From NCBI GenBank assembly GCA_004835665.1, contig RBKR01000008.1, positions 1,178,001-1,242,000 of the forward strand: a stretch of DNA of 64,000 bases. The letters are read 5' to 3'. The notes under the pieces are model-generated. The model did no database searches, had not been told where the DNA came from, and was given only the letters and a program-made list of their open reading frames with translations. The number at the start of each line of letters is the position of its first letter. The first letter of the stretch is position 1. The position numbers and the translations under genes were made by a program. This DNA comes from Phoma sp. XZ068 (Eukaryota; Ascomycota; Dothideomycetes; Pleosporales; Didymellaceae). Below, in pieces: positions 20,935-32,517 of the stretch.

Positions 20935-22785
20935 ATGGCTGAAGTCCTGCATACGCCGCGCGAGGGCTCGCCGTTTGGCGGCCCCCCAATGGCGCGCACC
21001 ACCTCGTCGTCCAACCTGTACAGCGCCCTGACGGCGCCGCGGAGGAACCACTTCTCCCTGAACGACCTGCGCGCCCACTCGGAGCAGTCCGAGTCGTCTC
21101 GCGCCTCCTCGCTGCACTCCGAGTCCTCCAGCAGCCTCTCGCTCGACACCCGTCTGGACGAGTCGAGCAGCGAGGACGATGCCCTCTCGTTCCCGGACTA
21201 CGGCAAGAGCCAACGGAGCTGCATGAGGACGGCAGACCCCTACGAGCACACCGACTCGCCGACCATCACCATCACCGGCGACCAACTACCACCCTTCGAC
21301 CCGCACCACACCACCGAAGGATCCCTATCTACCGACACGCCCTTGACAACGCCAGACCCAGTGCCCGTCTCAGAAGACGACACGGCTGTGCGCAAGGAGC
21401 CTTCGCATCACGTGGACTACCTTTCCTACGAGTGGAGGGAAGAGGACATCTGGTCCTCATGGCGACACATTGTCGAGCACCGGAGCGTCTACGGCGAGCG
21501 CTCTCGCCTCGAAAATGCTTCGTGGCGAACGTGGGCCAAGGCCCAGTTCAAGCTGAAGACTGTGTCGCCTGAGACTCTTAATTGGTGAGTTTTTAGCCTT
21601 GATGATCGACACCCCTGTCTTTAGCGTCGATCAACCCCATCCGTGCACGCTTGTCCAAGTTTTGTGTCACGATCGAAAGCTAACGAACAACGCAGGCTCA
21701 AAGATGTCGACGTGACCTGGCTTTACGGGCCCCTGCAGCCTGCTTGCAACCGATTCGCCTCGCAGCAGAGCTCAGAGCCCGTCAGCCGCTTGTCCAAAAG
21801 CAGCTCCTTCTTGGGCAATGCAAAGAAACCCATCTTAAAAAAGCGCAGCATGTCAGAGGCCATGCTGCAAAAGTCGCTGTCATCGTCGTCGTTAGTAGCT
21901 GAAGCTGCAGAGATGGCTCAAGCACAACGCACACCGACAGTAACGCTGGAACGCCGGAAACCTCGACCAATCATCGGCAGGAAAACCTCCGATCTCCCCA
22001 CTGCCTCGTCATTAATGTCAAGAACCACCAGCCGAGAACCAACAGATTACTTCACATCGAGATCGACATCCGGTTTGCATACACCATTTGATGGTGAGAA
22101 GAAGCACATTCGTTTCGACGACAAAGTGGAGCAGTGCATTGCAATCGAAACAAAAGATGGAGATGATGATGAGGACGACTTCAACCACAACCCATGGGCG
22201 TCGCAGAACGATGAGGATTCATCGTCTGATGAGGGTGTGGTTATGATGAAGCGTTCGCGTAAGAACAAAAAACGACCGTTATCGAGAACCTCTTCAAAGA
22301 CCAACATTACCACAAGCAAAGCTGGCAACAAGACCATAGAGAAGCTGCCGTCTACGACATTAAAGTATAGAACGGATTCACCGGACGTTACCGAGCAACA
22401 GCAATCACATTCCCTAGGCTTCTGGCGATCTAGTCGACTCTCACCCTCGCCGTCACAAGAAACATTGAGGCCATCGCACCCATCGTCAAACTTCCTCCTC
22501 CCCGAAGATGACGATGAGGATGACTACTTCAATCCTTCTGGAGCATTTGGAGTACAGCGCCCGGCCACCCCCACCGCCACGGACCCTTACTCACAACGAA
22601 ACAAGCACCTCGACCTACCCTCGGAATCGGGTGGTCTCCGAAGAACAGCATCAGGTATGATTGCGCCGTTCGAAGACACAGACGATGAGCCCCAGCGCGG
22701 AGGCTTACTGGGCAGCGTTGTAGATACAGTGAACACCGCAAGGGACATTGCACACGTAATTTGGAACGTTGGGTGGAAGAATTAG
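20935..22785 (+). CDS. REG1: REG1-like regulatory subunit of protein phosphatase 1
   Basis: In yeast, Reg1 directs PP1 (Glc7) to the Snf1 kinase and keeps glucose repression on. Exons are 20935-21584 and 21696-22785, intron 111 nt; 579 aa. The start has a strong context (CCACCATGG). The conserved DUF1752 region lies at about 161-230 (DYLSYEWREEDIWSSWRH, SWRTWAKAQFKLKTVSPETL, then LKDVDVTWLYGPLQ across the intron). A PP1-docking RVxF-type motif follows (KKHIRFDDKVEQCIAI, near residue 353), preceded by KKPILKKRS. The rest is Ser-rich and acidic, presumably disordered, with a short hydrophobic C-terminal helix (VVDTVNTARDIAHVIWNVGW). Docking motif plus DUF1752 make the Reg1/Reg2-type call firm; a link to carbon repression here is by homology. 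Confidence 0.9.
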
Positions 22786-24123
22786 AAAGGAGAAATCTGG
22801 ATGTAGATGAGGCTCGGGATGTCATCACTAGCGACAGGCGTTAATGGCTTCCTTCCACTGTAACATCTTTAGGGCGGGGCTTTCTTTAATATCGGACATG
22901 CGAGCATATACAGTCTGGATGAAAGGCCTGGCGGATGACTCTGGTGTACATTTGTGGGTTTAGAAAGCCTTCTCCTCGTCGAGGGGGCATGCATTGGCAC
23001 GGATCATGGACATGGCCCGTGGCCAGCGGGAATAATACATATGTAACAAAGTTCTCATCAGACTCCACCTTATGCAGTGAGCACACCTGTGATTCGTACA
23101 TGTTCTATTGGCCGGTCCAATACCATGGTTGGAGACTATGCAGGCTTCGGTTCAATGGGACGACAGCTGCTCATCGCATGGTTCGAACCGGTTACAACTC
23201 ATTACAGCATGCCTGGTACTTCAGGTTTGAATTGTGGATACGCCGACTGCGCGTACCCGGGAAGTTCCATGGTTGCGTTGTGTCACGTGGGTGATTGGTA
23301 CTGAGGGTTTGGTTCTCAGCGTAAGGCGGACCGAACATTGAATTGCGTGCGTTTGTGTAATATGCATGGTGCTGACTTGTCTCTCGCGCCGCGGAGAGAG
23401 ATGGTCGTGATGACCTAATAGTGGAGCCTCTCCTTTCAAAACTCCTTTGAAGCCATCCTCAACCGTTTGCATGCATCGGTGTAATAATGTAGTACTATCA
23501 TCACGTTGCAATTAGTCTGCAGGTAAGCATTGAGTACCAGCCAAAGACCATGAGCATGCATCTGGCAGTCATTCAAGATGTGCAGTATCTCGCTTCGACG
23601 ATAAACAACTGTGTGCTACAACGACATCATGGTGTCTCGCTGATTGCTAGTCCGTCGATGCCTGCGAACGACCAGCTGTCTCGGTGCGACGGCTGCGGAC
23701 AAAGAGCTCCTCAGCCTAGCGAACACTAGCGCCAACAGCTCGTGGTGGGGCTGGACTGCTGCAAGGAGAGACTGCGAGCGAGGTGAAGGCAATCTAAAAG
23801 AAGGGATGAAGCTGGAAATGCTTTGTGAAGCTCCACGGTATCTTCAAATTGGTTTCCGTTTCACTTATGCAATTATAGTGAGAGGCCAAGTGTTCGTCTT
23901 CTCGAACTATCCATGAACCGTGAAGCTTTAGGGCCTCGGAAACGGCAGGGGTAGCGCGAAACAGCCAATGAGATCGTGAGCCCCAAGTTGACACGTTCAC
24001 GTTCAGAGCTTCCGCCCGCAGTTATTTATCAACCGCCGCGTCCCAGCTTGCGCCTCTTCCTGTACCCAACCTCCACACTCTCCACCTAAGACCTCTGCCT
24101 TTTCCTGACAGCAGGCAATCACA
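22786..24123. other. Intergenic 1.3 kb upstream of calnexin
   Basis: No gene seen. It contains a CACGTG E-box at 23284-23289, a CCAAT box near 23964, and a palindromic GGTTCGAACC at 23180-23189. A link to the unfolded-protein response is possible but unsupported. Confidence 0.5.
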
Positions 24124-25970
24124 ATGCGTTTCTCAATTGGAGCTACCGCTGCGCTCGCCGCCGCTGTTGTGCGCGCCGAAGAGCCCGCCGCTGAGGCGTC
24201 TTCGTCGACTTCGGTTGCAAAGCCGACCTTCACTGTACGTGACTAGCAGGCCGATCCGATCGTTCCGTATGCTAACACCACCCGCAGCCCACCACACTCA
24301 AGGCTCCTTTCCTCGAGCAGTTCACAGATGACTGGGAGACCCGATGGAAAGCCTCGCACGCAAAGAAGGACGTCAAGGCCGACGATGAGGAGTGGGCATA
24401 CGTTGGTACCTGGGCCGTCGAGGAGCCCACCGTCCTGAAGGGTATGGAGGGTGATAAGGGTCTCGTTGTCAAGGACAAGGCTGCTCACCACGCCATTTCC
24501 GCCAAGTTCCCCAAGGCTGTTGACAACAAGGACAACACCCTCGTTGTCCAGTATGAAGTCAAGCTTCAGAGTAAGTCATTCAATTACATTTGTGCATGAC
24601 CATGTAACTAACACATCTATAGATGGCCTCGAGTGCGGTGGCGCTTACTTGAAGCTCCTCAAGGAAGAGGCAGCTCTTCACGCTGAGGAGTTCTCCAACG
24701 CCTCCCCCTACGTGATCATGTTCGGTCCCGACAAGTGCGGTGCTACCAACAAGGTACGGTTCTCCGCCTCAATTGCACATTCATCGTCTAACAACCGCAG
24801 GTCCACTTCATCTTCAAGCACAAGAACCCCAAGACGGGCGAGTACGAGGAGAAGCACCTCAAGAACCCCCCGATGGCCCGCATCGTCAAGACCTCCACCC
24901 TCTACACTCTGATCGTCAAGCCCGACCAGAGCTTCGAGATCAAGATCGACGGCGAGTCCACTCGCAACGGTACCCTCCTCGAGGACTTCACCCCCTCGGT
25001 CAACCCCGAGGCCGAGATCGACGACGCCGAGGACAAGAAGCCCGAGGACTGGGTCGATGAGGCCCGCATCGCTGACCCTGAGGCCACTAAGCCTGAGGAC
25101 TGGGATGAGGACGCGCCCTTCGAGATTGTCGACGAGACTGCCGAGAAGCCCGAGGACTGGCTCGAGGATGAGCCCACCACCATTCCTGACCCCCAGGCCG
25201 AGAAGCCCGAGGACTGGGATGACGAGGAGGACGGTGATTGGGTCGCCCCTACCGTTCCCAACCCCAAGTGCGACGAAGTCGCTGGCTGCGGCAAGTGGGA
25301 GGCTCCTATGATCAAGAACCCTGCCTACAAGGGCAAGTGGACCGCTCCTTACATCGACAACCCTGCTTACAAGGGTGTCTGGGCTCCCCGCAAGATCGCC
25401 AACCCCAACTACTTCGAGGACAAGTCTCCTGCTAACTTCGAGCCCATCGGTGCCGTTGGTATTGAGCTCTGGTCCATGCAGAACGACATCCTCTTCGACA
25501 ACATCTATATTGGTCACTCCGTTGAGGATGCCAAGAAGCTCGAGGAGGAGGCTTTTGTCCCCAAGCACAAGGCTGAGAAGGCCGAGGAGGAGGCCACCGC
25601 CCCCAAGCCCAAGGAGTCCCCCAAGTCGCCCTCTGGCCTCGTCTTCAAGGATGACCCAGCTCTGTACATCAAGGAGAAGCTCAACCTCTTCATCGAGATC
25701 GCCAAGAAGGACCCCGTTGAGGCTGTCAAGTTCGTCCCTGAGGTTGCTGGTGGTATCGCCGCTCTCGCTGTCACTTTCCTCGTCCTCCTCGTCTCTCTCT
25801 TCGCTGGCTCTGGTGCCGCTCCCTCCAAGGAGCAGGTTAAGGCCCAGGCCGACAAGGCAAAGAAGACCGCCATCAACGCCAAGGACAAGGCTGCTGAGGC
25901 AGTTGCGACCGGCGCCGAGAAGGCACAGGCTGAGGTCAACAAGCGCCAGACACGCTCATCTGCCCAGTAG
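24124..25970 (+). CDS. Calnexin, ER membrane lectin chaperone
   Basis: Type I ER membrane chaperone that holds monoglucosylated glycoproteins during folding. Exons are 24124-24234, 24288-24570, 24623-24753 and 24801-25970, with introns of 53, 52 and 47 nt; 564 aa. A signal peptide (MRFSIGATAALAAAVVRA) precedes the lectin domain (ECGGAYLKLL, YVIMFGPDKCG, HFIFKHKNPKTGEY). The P-domain has four KPEDW-type repeats and then the GKWEAPMIKNPAYKGKW / APYIDNPAYKGVW / APRKIANPNY set. After the second lectin part comes a transmembrane helix (GGIAALAVTFLVLLVSLFAG) and a basic, Ala/Lys-rich cytosolic tail. Signals and repeats are all intact and length is normal. Codon use is strongly biased (C/G-ending), consistent with high expression. 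Confidence 0.97.
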
Positions 25971-26567
25971 ATTGCGTTGGCGAGGTAGAGGTATCAGCGG
26001 AGTGTGAAGAAGTGGAAAACATGTCATTTTATAGCGACAGCCCCAGACACAAGCGTCTAGGAGGCAATTGACATCGCAATAGCGATTGGTTTGGGTTTCA
26101 AAGTTATATATCGTTCCGGGTACAAGGCGTCGAGTGTATCATAGCCGCTGTCTTGCAAAATGAGATAATGAATCGACTTTGAACATCATCATATCTACCA
26201 CAACCATTGGCTATCTTATCCATCATGTGTATTTGCTATCAAATAACAAACTGCTCAGTGATGAGGCGGTTTGGCGGAGAAACTCACTCAATTGAGTATA
26301 GCGCTCAGCGTTTAACGATCTAAACGCCGAAGCAACGCTCGGAAGGGACCGCCCAGGAACCTCGGTGCGGGGAGCTCTCCACATCAACCGACGGCCACGA
26401 AGGGCAACCCGGAGTACCCTTCCCTTCAAAGCCGCGAACAGCCTATTGCTTTCGTGGTCACTCGCCTATCCCGAGCCTTCTAAAAGCAGCTGGGCCCTTT
26501 TCCTGGCGGTGAACTAAGCTCCTACTTATACTTGTTGTCCTCCATCCTCTGTCGGTTTAGCGGAAAC
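25971..26567. other. Intergenic 0.6 kb: calnexin 3' region and MMSDH promoter
   Basis: No gene seen; a pyrimidine-rich stretch precedes the dehydrogenase start. Confidence 0.5.
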
Positions 26568-28383
26568 ATGGCATCCCGTCGAGCTATCGTTCGCATACCG
26601 GCGCTGGCCGCTCGCTCTTCCCTCCACCGCGCAGCACCCCTCTGCACCAGAATGTCGTCCCCAGTGAGCGCCAACAAGGTCGCTGCCAGGCGACTGCATG
26701 CCACCGCGCAGCATTTGAAGCCTGTAGGCGTTGCTGCGGCGGAAAGCTACCCGATGAGCCACGAGCAGATCAAGTCGCCGGAAGATACACCAAACTTCCT
26801 TGACAACAAGTTTGTGGCTTCGAAAGCAACAAAATGGATTGACCTGCACGACCCTGCCACCAACAACCTGGTGACAAGAGTTCCCCAGAGCACCGATGAG
26901 GAGCTCAAGGCCGCTGTCGACAGCGCTGAGAAGGCGTTTCCTGAATGGAAGGCGACCAGCTTGCTCCACAGGCAGCAGATCATGTTCAAGTACACGCACC
27001 TCATCCGTGAGAACTGGGACAGGCTGGCTGCCAGCATCACACTCGAGCAGGGCAAGACCTTTGCCGATGCACGAGGTGATGTCCTCCGTGGTCTGCAGGT
27101 CGCAGAGACATCGTGTGGTATTACTACTCAGATGACCGGCGAAGTTCTCGAGGTCGCAAAGGATATGGAGACTCGCAGCTACAGAGAGCCATTGGGCATT
27201 GTAGCTGCTATTTGCCCCTTCAGTGAGAACCCATCTGTCTCCCTAGTAAGATCATGCTAATCGTCAACCAGACTTCCCCGCCATGATTCCTCTCTGGACC
27301 ATTCCTATCGCCGCCGTCACTGGTAACACCGTTATCATTAAGCCGTCGGAGCGCGACCCCGGTGCATGCATGATCCTCGCAGAGCTAGCCGAGAAGGCCG
27401 GCTTCCCTGCCGGTGTCATCAACATCGTTCACGGTTCAGCCAAGACTGTTGACTTCATCCTCGACGAGCCGCGCATCAAGGCCATCAGCTTCGTTGGCAG
27501 CAACAAGGCCGGAGAGTACATTTTCTCGCGTGGCTCGGCAAATGGCAAGCGCGTTCAGGCCAACCTAGGTGCTAAGAACCACGCCGCTGTTCTTCCAGAC
27601 TGCAACAAGAACCACGCTCTGAACGCCATTTCTGGTGCTGCATTCGGCGCCGCTGGTCAGCGATGCATGGCCCTCAGCACACTCGTCATGGTTGGCGAGA
27701 CCAAGGAGTGGATCCCTGAGATTGCCGAGCGCGCAAAGGCTCTCAAGATGGACGGTGGTTTCGAGAAGGACACCGACCTCGGCCCTGTCATCAGCCCAGA
27801 GTCCAAGAAGCGCATCGAGGATTTGATCGCCAGCGCTGAGGCAGAGGGTGCCACCATCCTCCTTGACGGCCGTGGCCAGAAGCCTCAGTCTGGCAAGTAC
27901 CCCAACGGTAACTGGGTCGGACCTACCATCATTGCGAACGTCAAGCCTCACATGAAGTGCTACACCGAGGAGATCTTCGGACCGGTGCTGGTCTGCTTGA
28001 ACGTTGAGACAATCGACGAGGCCATTGACATGATCAACGCAAACGAATACGGTAACGGCACCGCCATCTTCACACGCTCCGGTGCGACTGCTGGGAAGTT
28101 CCAGCGCGAGATCCAGGCCGGTCAGGTTGGTATCAACGTGCCCATTCCCGTACCTGTAAGTTTGCCAATATTCTACACTCCGTGTATGATTGCTAACAGA
28201 TTACAGTTGCCCATGTTCTCCTTCACCGGCAACAAGAAGTCCGTTGCCGGCGGTGGTGCAAGCACATTCTACGGCAAGCCCGGTCTGCAGTTCTACACAC
28301 AGCAGAAGACTGTGACTAGTTTGTGGAGGAGCGAGGATGCGATTGCGACAAAGGCTGACGTTGCTATGCCTACACACTCTTAG
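26568..28383 (+). CDS. Mitochondrial methylmalonate-semialdehyde dehydrogenase (acylating)
   Basis: Oxidises (methyl)malonate semialdehyde to propionyl-/acetyl-CoA in valine, pyrimidine and inositol breakdown. Exons are 26568-27222, 27272-28155 and 28207-28383, introns 49 and 51 nt; 571 aa. The first 50 residues are Arg/Ala/Ser-rich without acids (MASRRAIVRIPALAARSS), a mitochondrial presequence. The ALDH fold follows, with NLVTRVPQST, EPLGIVAAICPF/NFPAMIPLWTIPIA, KPSERDPGA and SFVGSNKAGEYIF. The active Cys sits in AAGQRCMALSTLV (about residue 349). The C-terminal signature is FSFTGNKKS..GGGASTFYGKPGLQFYTQ, with TVTSLWR, typical of MMSDH rather than other ALDHs. All key residues are present. 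Confidence 0.95.
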
Positions 28384-29811
28384 GTGTAATCATCTGTTGC
28401 GGGTTGAGTGAGAGAAATTGCATGGCTTTGGAACACCAGAATGCTTGTATATACCATTTGCTGGCGTTTTGATACGGAGGTATACAAAAGCAATTCACTT
28501 CGATGAGCAACAAAGCGAATATCCTTGCGCGAACATTCATGCTGTGAACGTGAACAAAGACGGTCGTTATCTGGCGGCATGCACCGCGTTCTCGTACCTA
28601 AGCTAGCAAGCGAGCACGGCATGGACAAGGGTGTGATAACGATTCTGTATCGATTCTGGCACGGCAGAAGCACACACCCGGCAGCCGCACGCCACCCACA
28701 ATTCTGAAGCGAAGCAACAGCGGAGCAGCCACGCGCAGGTCCACAAGATTGACGTCGTCGACACGCTCAAAAGCTGGGCTGCAACAACGGGCGGCCCACA
28801 GACGCGCAACGCTTTGTTATGCGGATTGCGATGTGCAAACATGGGAATTTACGATGGGCAGATGCGCCTTCCTTTTTTGTCTGGTCTTGGTACGGTTATA
28901 GCAGCGGATGGCCGGTGTGGAGCGGGTCCAAGACCGAACACGCAGCAAGCGTGCGAGGGCTTGACTGGTTTGGGGGATACATGGTACGAGTACGGGTGTG
29001 TGTAGTCACGACACGGTGTGCCGTGCAGGAAAGCAGGATATTCGCTGGCAATACCTTGTACACGCACAGGGTGTTGTAGAGAGGTTGGTCGAGTGAATGT
29101 CGCCGGAGCCATGTGGTGGTTGCTATGGGGGCTGGCTGGTGTAACGCAAATACTGTGGCTGGGCTATTTTCATTTCCAAGACAACCGCTATCCTAGGAAG
29201 CTGGCGGAAGCGCAGCCATTGCGGCGGGCGGTGGCGAGGAATGGACAAGTGTTTGCGTGCACAACAACAGTGCATGACACGGCCGTGATCTGCTCTGTGT
29301 ATGGGTCTGTCAGTCCTTGCCAGGCATCAAAACAGCAGCTTGCTCGCCGTCGTTCCACTGTCTGAGGCGATTGTTGACGTGTGAGGGAGCGTCTTACAGC
29401 GCGTTTCAGAAGCTTGCCGGCGATCCTCCAGGCTGTCATTGGCCCCGGCAGCTCCGCCATCCCGTTGCACCGCTCCATTACGCAGGCCAGCCGGGCTCAA
29501 CACTCAGCATTGCGCGGCCTTCTGGCGTAGTTGATAATACCGCCGCCGTTCGCTCGCTCGCGCCGTCACCCATCCGCACTGCACTCGCTTTCCACCACCA
29601 CCAGCGCCCGCACAGCCAGCACGCGCCGACGAAACCATCCGTCGCACCACGTTATCGCCATCGCCCTCATTTCAGCGGATCCCCACGCACAGCCCACACC
29701 GCACCCCAACACCTCGCGCCGCTCCACTCGATCGCAGCCGGTCGCTCCAGGGCTCCGCTCTACCCGCTCACCAGCCTCGTTGCAGCCATAGTGTTTTAGG
29801 AAAACTGGGAC
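28384..29811. other. Intergenic 1.4 kb upstream of the DUF2406 gene
   Basis: Contains only short, low-scoring ORFs. The right half becomes C-rich (CACC-type runs, 29540-29770), as in many fungal leaders. No structure otherwise. Confidence 0.5.
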
Positions 29812-31037
29812 ATGTCGGCCACGATGGATTCGCAGCAGGCGCCTGGCAATGGGCGTGCGCGCGCAAAGTCCAGCGCCTTTAGTTTCCGCAGCCAGGGCTC
29901 CGACGACCACAACAACTCCAGCAGCCCCAAGAGCAAGCACAGTCGCAAGGTCAGCGACAGCGAGCGCCGCAAGACCCACTACGATCCCACCACCAAGGCG
30001 AACCCGAACGCCGCCATGAACGAAGCCCAGCCGAGTGAGTCTGCATTGCGCGTGTTGTGTGCGCTGTAGCTAACGTCTGCCAGTCGCTGCGGCGCTCGAG
30101 AAGCCCACGCTCCAGTCTCTCCGTTCGTTCCAGCACAGCGATGTCAATGGCAACCTGATCGGTGAGTTGCGTCATACATGCACACACAAACAACACGTCA
30201 CTAACAACACCACCAGCCGAGCCCGACCTCTCCAACCCCACTCGCTCGCGCTGGGAGCGCCCGCTCGACACCATCCGCTCGTTTGAAGCCGCCATCGATG
30301 GCGAGTACCGCCGCCGCGCCTCGCAGATGCGCTCCGACCAGACCGACGTCATGTCCAACTACGGCGGCGTCTCTCGCAGATCATCCTACTACGGCGGAGG
30401 ACAAGACGCCCAGCGCTACTCGTCCAACAGCTACTACGGCAACCAGCAGAACTACGGTCGCCCTCCCCGCGACTCGTACGACAATGGCTACGGCCAGGGC
30501 GGCCCTGTCGGCGGTCCACCACGCGTTCGTTATGGCAGCCGCATGCAGTCTGACCCTGGGTGGGGCAGCCAGGGCGGCCGCATGGGCCAGGGACAGAATG
30601 TATACGGCCAGGCGCCACCAAACGGATACCAGCAGAGCCGCGACACAGTGAACACGAATGGCTCAAATGGAAGCCACAGCGACGGTGCGTACGGCACCGA
30701 TCCCAACAGCGAGAACTCGTCCATCGAGCGCTCGATGCCGGTGCGCCCGCCACAAGGCGATATGGGCGACCAGTACGGCGCGAGTGGCTATGGTGGCCCC
30801 ATCAGAGAAGAGTACGGGGAGCAGCAGCCAGGATATTTCCCGAATCAACAACAATACGGTGCCCCGCCTCCACCTCCACATGCCGCAAAAACGGTGCCCC
30901 CGAAAGCAGCGCCGATCAGACTCGGTGGCGGAGACAGTGCTTCACCGGCAGGCAGGCCGGGTGTGCTGAGGAAGGAAAGCGCAGGAGGCGAGGACAAGAG
31001 GAGGAGTTGGTTCAAGAGGCGATTCAGCAAAGACTAA
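29812..31037 (+). CDS. DUF2406 fungal protein with Tyr/Gly-rich tail
   Basis: Exons are 29812-30034, 30084-30161 and 30217-31037, introns 49 and 55 nt; 373 aa. The N-terminal third matches the fungal DUF2406 family (KHSRKVSDSERRKTHYDPTT, ALEKPTLQSLRSFQHSD, RSRWERPLDTIRSFEAAID). Yeast members are poorly characterised. The remainder is low-complexity and rich in Tyr, Gly, Gln and Ser (SYYGNQQNYGRPP, QQQYGAPPPPP), the composition of proteins that condense or bind partners weakly. It ends in a very basic segment (KRRSWFKRRFSKD) that could bind membranes or acidic partners. No catalytic motif is seen, so no function is proposed. Confidence 0.85.
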
Positions 31038-31658
31038 AACGCCACATCTTTCCAACATAAAGTAAAGAAACGAGCGCAGAGAACGGAAGTTGAAGTGAGC
31101 GAGCGACTTTGTGGTCCACGACTCTTACGACCATATACCACATTCTTGCATTTTTGGATTTTCTATTGAAGAAGACACGAGACGTCGTCCAACGGATGCC
31201 ACGGCTGAGGTGAAACGAAAAGCATTCTTAGCTACGGACATGGTGTTGGGTACAGGTATATGATGGATTATAGGCGCATATAACGGGACGGAGGGCAAAG
31301 TCACTCCTTTGGCATATGCGTGTGCGTGTGCGTGCGTATGCTGCGGGAGATTTTCTTGCATTTGGGCATGTGCAAACGCTATGTGGTAATTTGTAATGCA
31401 GCGTGTTGTTTTGGCTTTGATACTCTTCCTCTTGTAAACATGGTGATATCGTGATGAATCACAATGCAGCCAGGAAAGTCGTTCCTGTGTTGCTCCCGTG
31501 ATTGCAACTGCCTTCGTCGTCTCAATTCTTTAAAGACGGCCATCGAATAGGGTTGACAGGCCTGGCCTGCACTCCTTTCCGGCCAGGTCCCATTGGCTCA
31601 TGCTCCCTGAATAGCCTTGCTGCTGGGATGCTCGTACGATCAAGAAATGTCGCGAAAA
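31038..31658. other. Intergenic 0.6 kb between convergent genes, with GT-rich microsatellite
   Basis: 3' regions of the DUF2406 gene and VMA21. A GTGTGCGTGTGCGTGCG tract lies near 31320-31337. No gene. Confidence 0.5.
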
Positions 31659-32126
31659 CTACAACTTCTTCTTTTCCTTTTCTGCCTCTTCAGCTAGCTC
31701 TTTCTGGTCGTCCATGAATGCCATGACCACGTAGCCAATAAGCACAACGTTGGCCATCAAAGCAGCCAGGCCACCGGCGTACGTTGCATTTCCTGGGTAC
31801 GGTCAGGCTAACGTGATGGATAGTTGAAGATGTAGCAACGTACCATTGAACACATAGGCGTTGGAGAAGAAGTAGGTGCCGATCGGTAATGTGATCATGG
31901 CGAATGTAAAGGACATCAGCTTGAAGATGACGCCGCTGGAAAAGTCAGGAACACTGTGCAATACATGAGAACAGCTCGTGTATGTGGAGGCATATCGCCA
32001 TGCTGTGAGCGTGGAATCGAGCACTCACGATGGAACGGCCGCTGAGGTGTTCGACGGCCCCGGAGCGCCCCGGCCATCGTAGTCCAGGCTCGTCTTCTCG
32101 TCGTTGACAATTCTTCTGGATGTCAT
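31659..32126 (-). CDS. VMA21: VMA21, V-ATPase assembly factor in the ER
   Basis: Small ER membrane protein that escorts assembly of the V-ATPase V0 sector. It is too exon-split to show as one frame: exons 32029-32126, 31844-31953 and 31659-31792, introns 75 and 51 nt; joined 113 aa with phase correct at both junctions. It opens MTSRRIVNDEKTSLD. Helix 1 is SSGVIFKLMSFTFAMITLPIGTYFF, a hallmark of Vma21. Helix 2 is GGLAALMANVVLIGYVVMAFM. The tail EEAEKEKKKL ends in a lysine-rich, dilysine-type ER-retrieval signal. The gene is divergent from FUN30 over 391 bp. Confidence 0.95.
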
Positions 32127-32517
32127 TCTGAATGTTGGTGGTGGGTGTTGGAAGTCGACTTCACGTGGAGGCCTTCACGGCACTGGCCAGGCAATGCCAG
32201 CCGGAGCCATCTGCGTAATTGACGCACTGACCACCACTTAACGCGCCCCGTCGAAAAGCGCGTCTGGGGTCGAGCAACGAGAAACATCCCGGTGGACTTT
32301 TTTGGTTCCTGCCTTGTCTTCCTTTCACACTTTACGCCTTGCAGTCTGTGCCTTTCACACTCTGCATGGCCGACACGTCTGGCGCTTTGTTCAGCCTTTC
32401 ACGTCTCTTTTGTTGACCTTTTGTCACTATTTCCAGCGCGCCGTCGATCACTGGGGCGAACCCTCGAACAACTTTAAGCTTCTCGACGCTCGACTCGACT
32501 CAACTGCTACCCGCACA
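32127..32517. promoter_or_regulatory. Divergent VMA21/FUN30 promoter with CCTTTCAC repeats and a uORF
   Basis: Shared 391-bp region. On the plus strand CCTTTCAC occurs three times (32321, 32351 and 32395). A 16-codon uORF (MADTSGALFSLSRLFC) spans 32366-32416, upstream and out of frame with the FUN30 ATG. The FUN30 frame stays open back to 32302 but without an ATG. Confidence 0.45.

Noticed and set aside
23180..23189. GGTTCGAACC, resembling a tRNA T-loop
   Set aside because: It is a palindrome, and no acceptor stem or anticodon arm can be drawn around it.
24708..25568. 286-residue ORF on the minus strand opposite calnexin
   Set aside because: It mirrors the biased codon use and PEDW repeats of calnexin; composition is Leu/Val/Gly-rich and it has no independent evidence.
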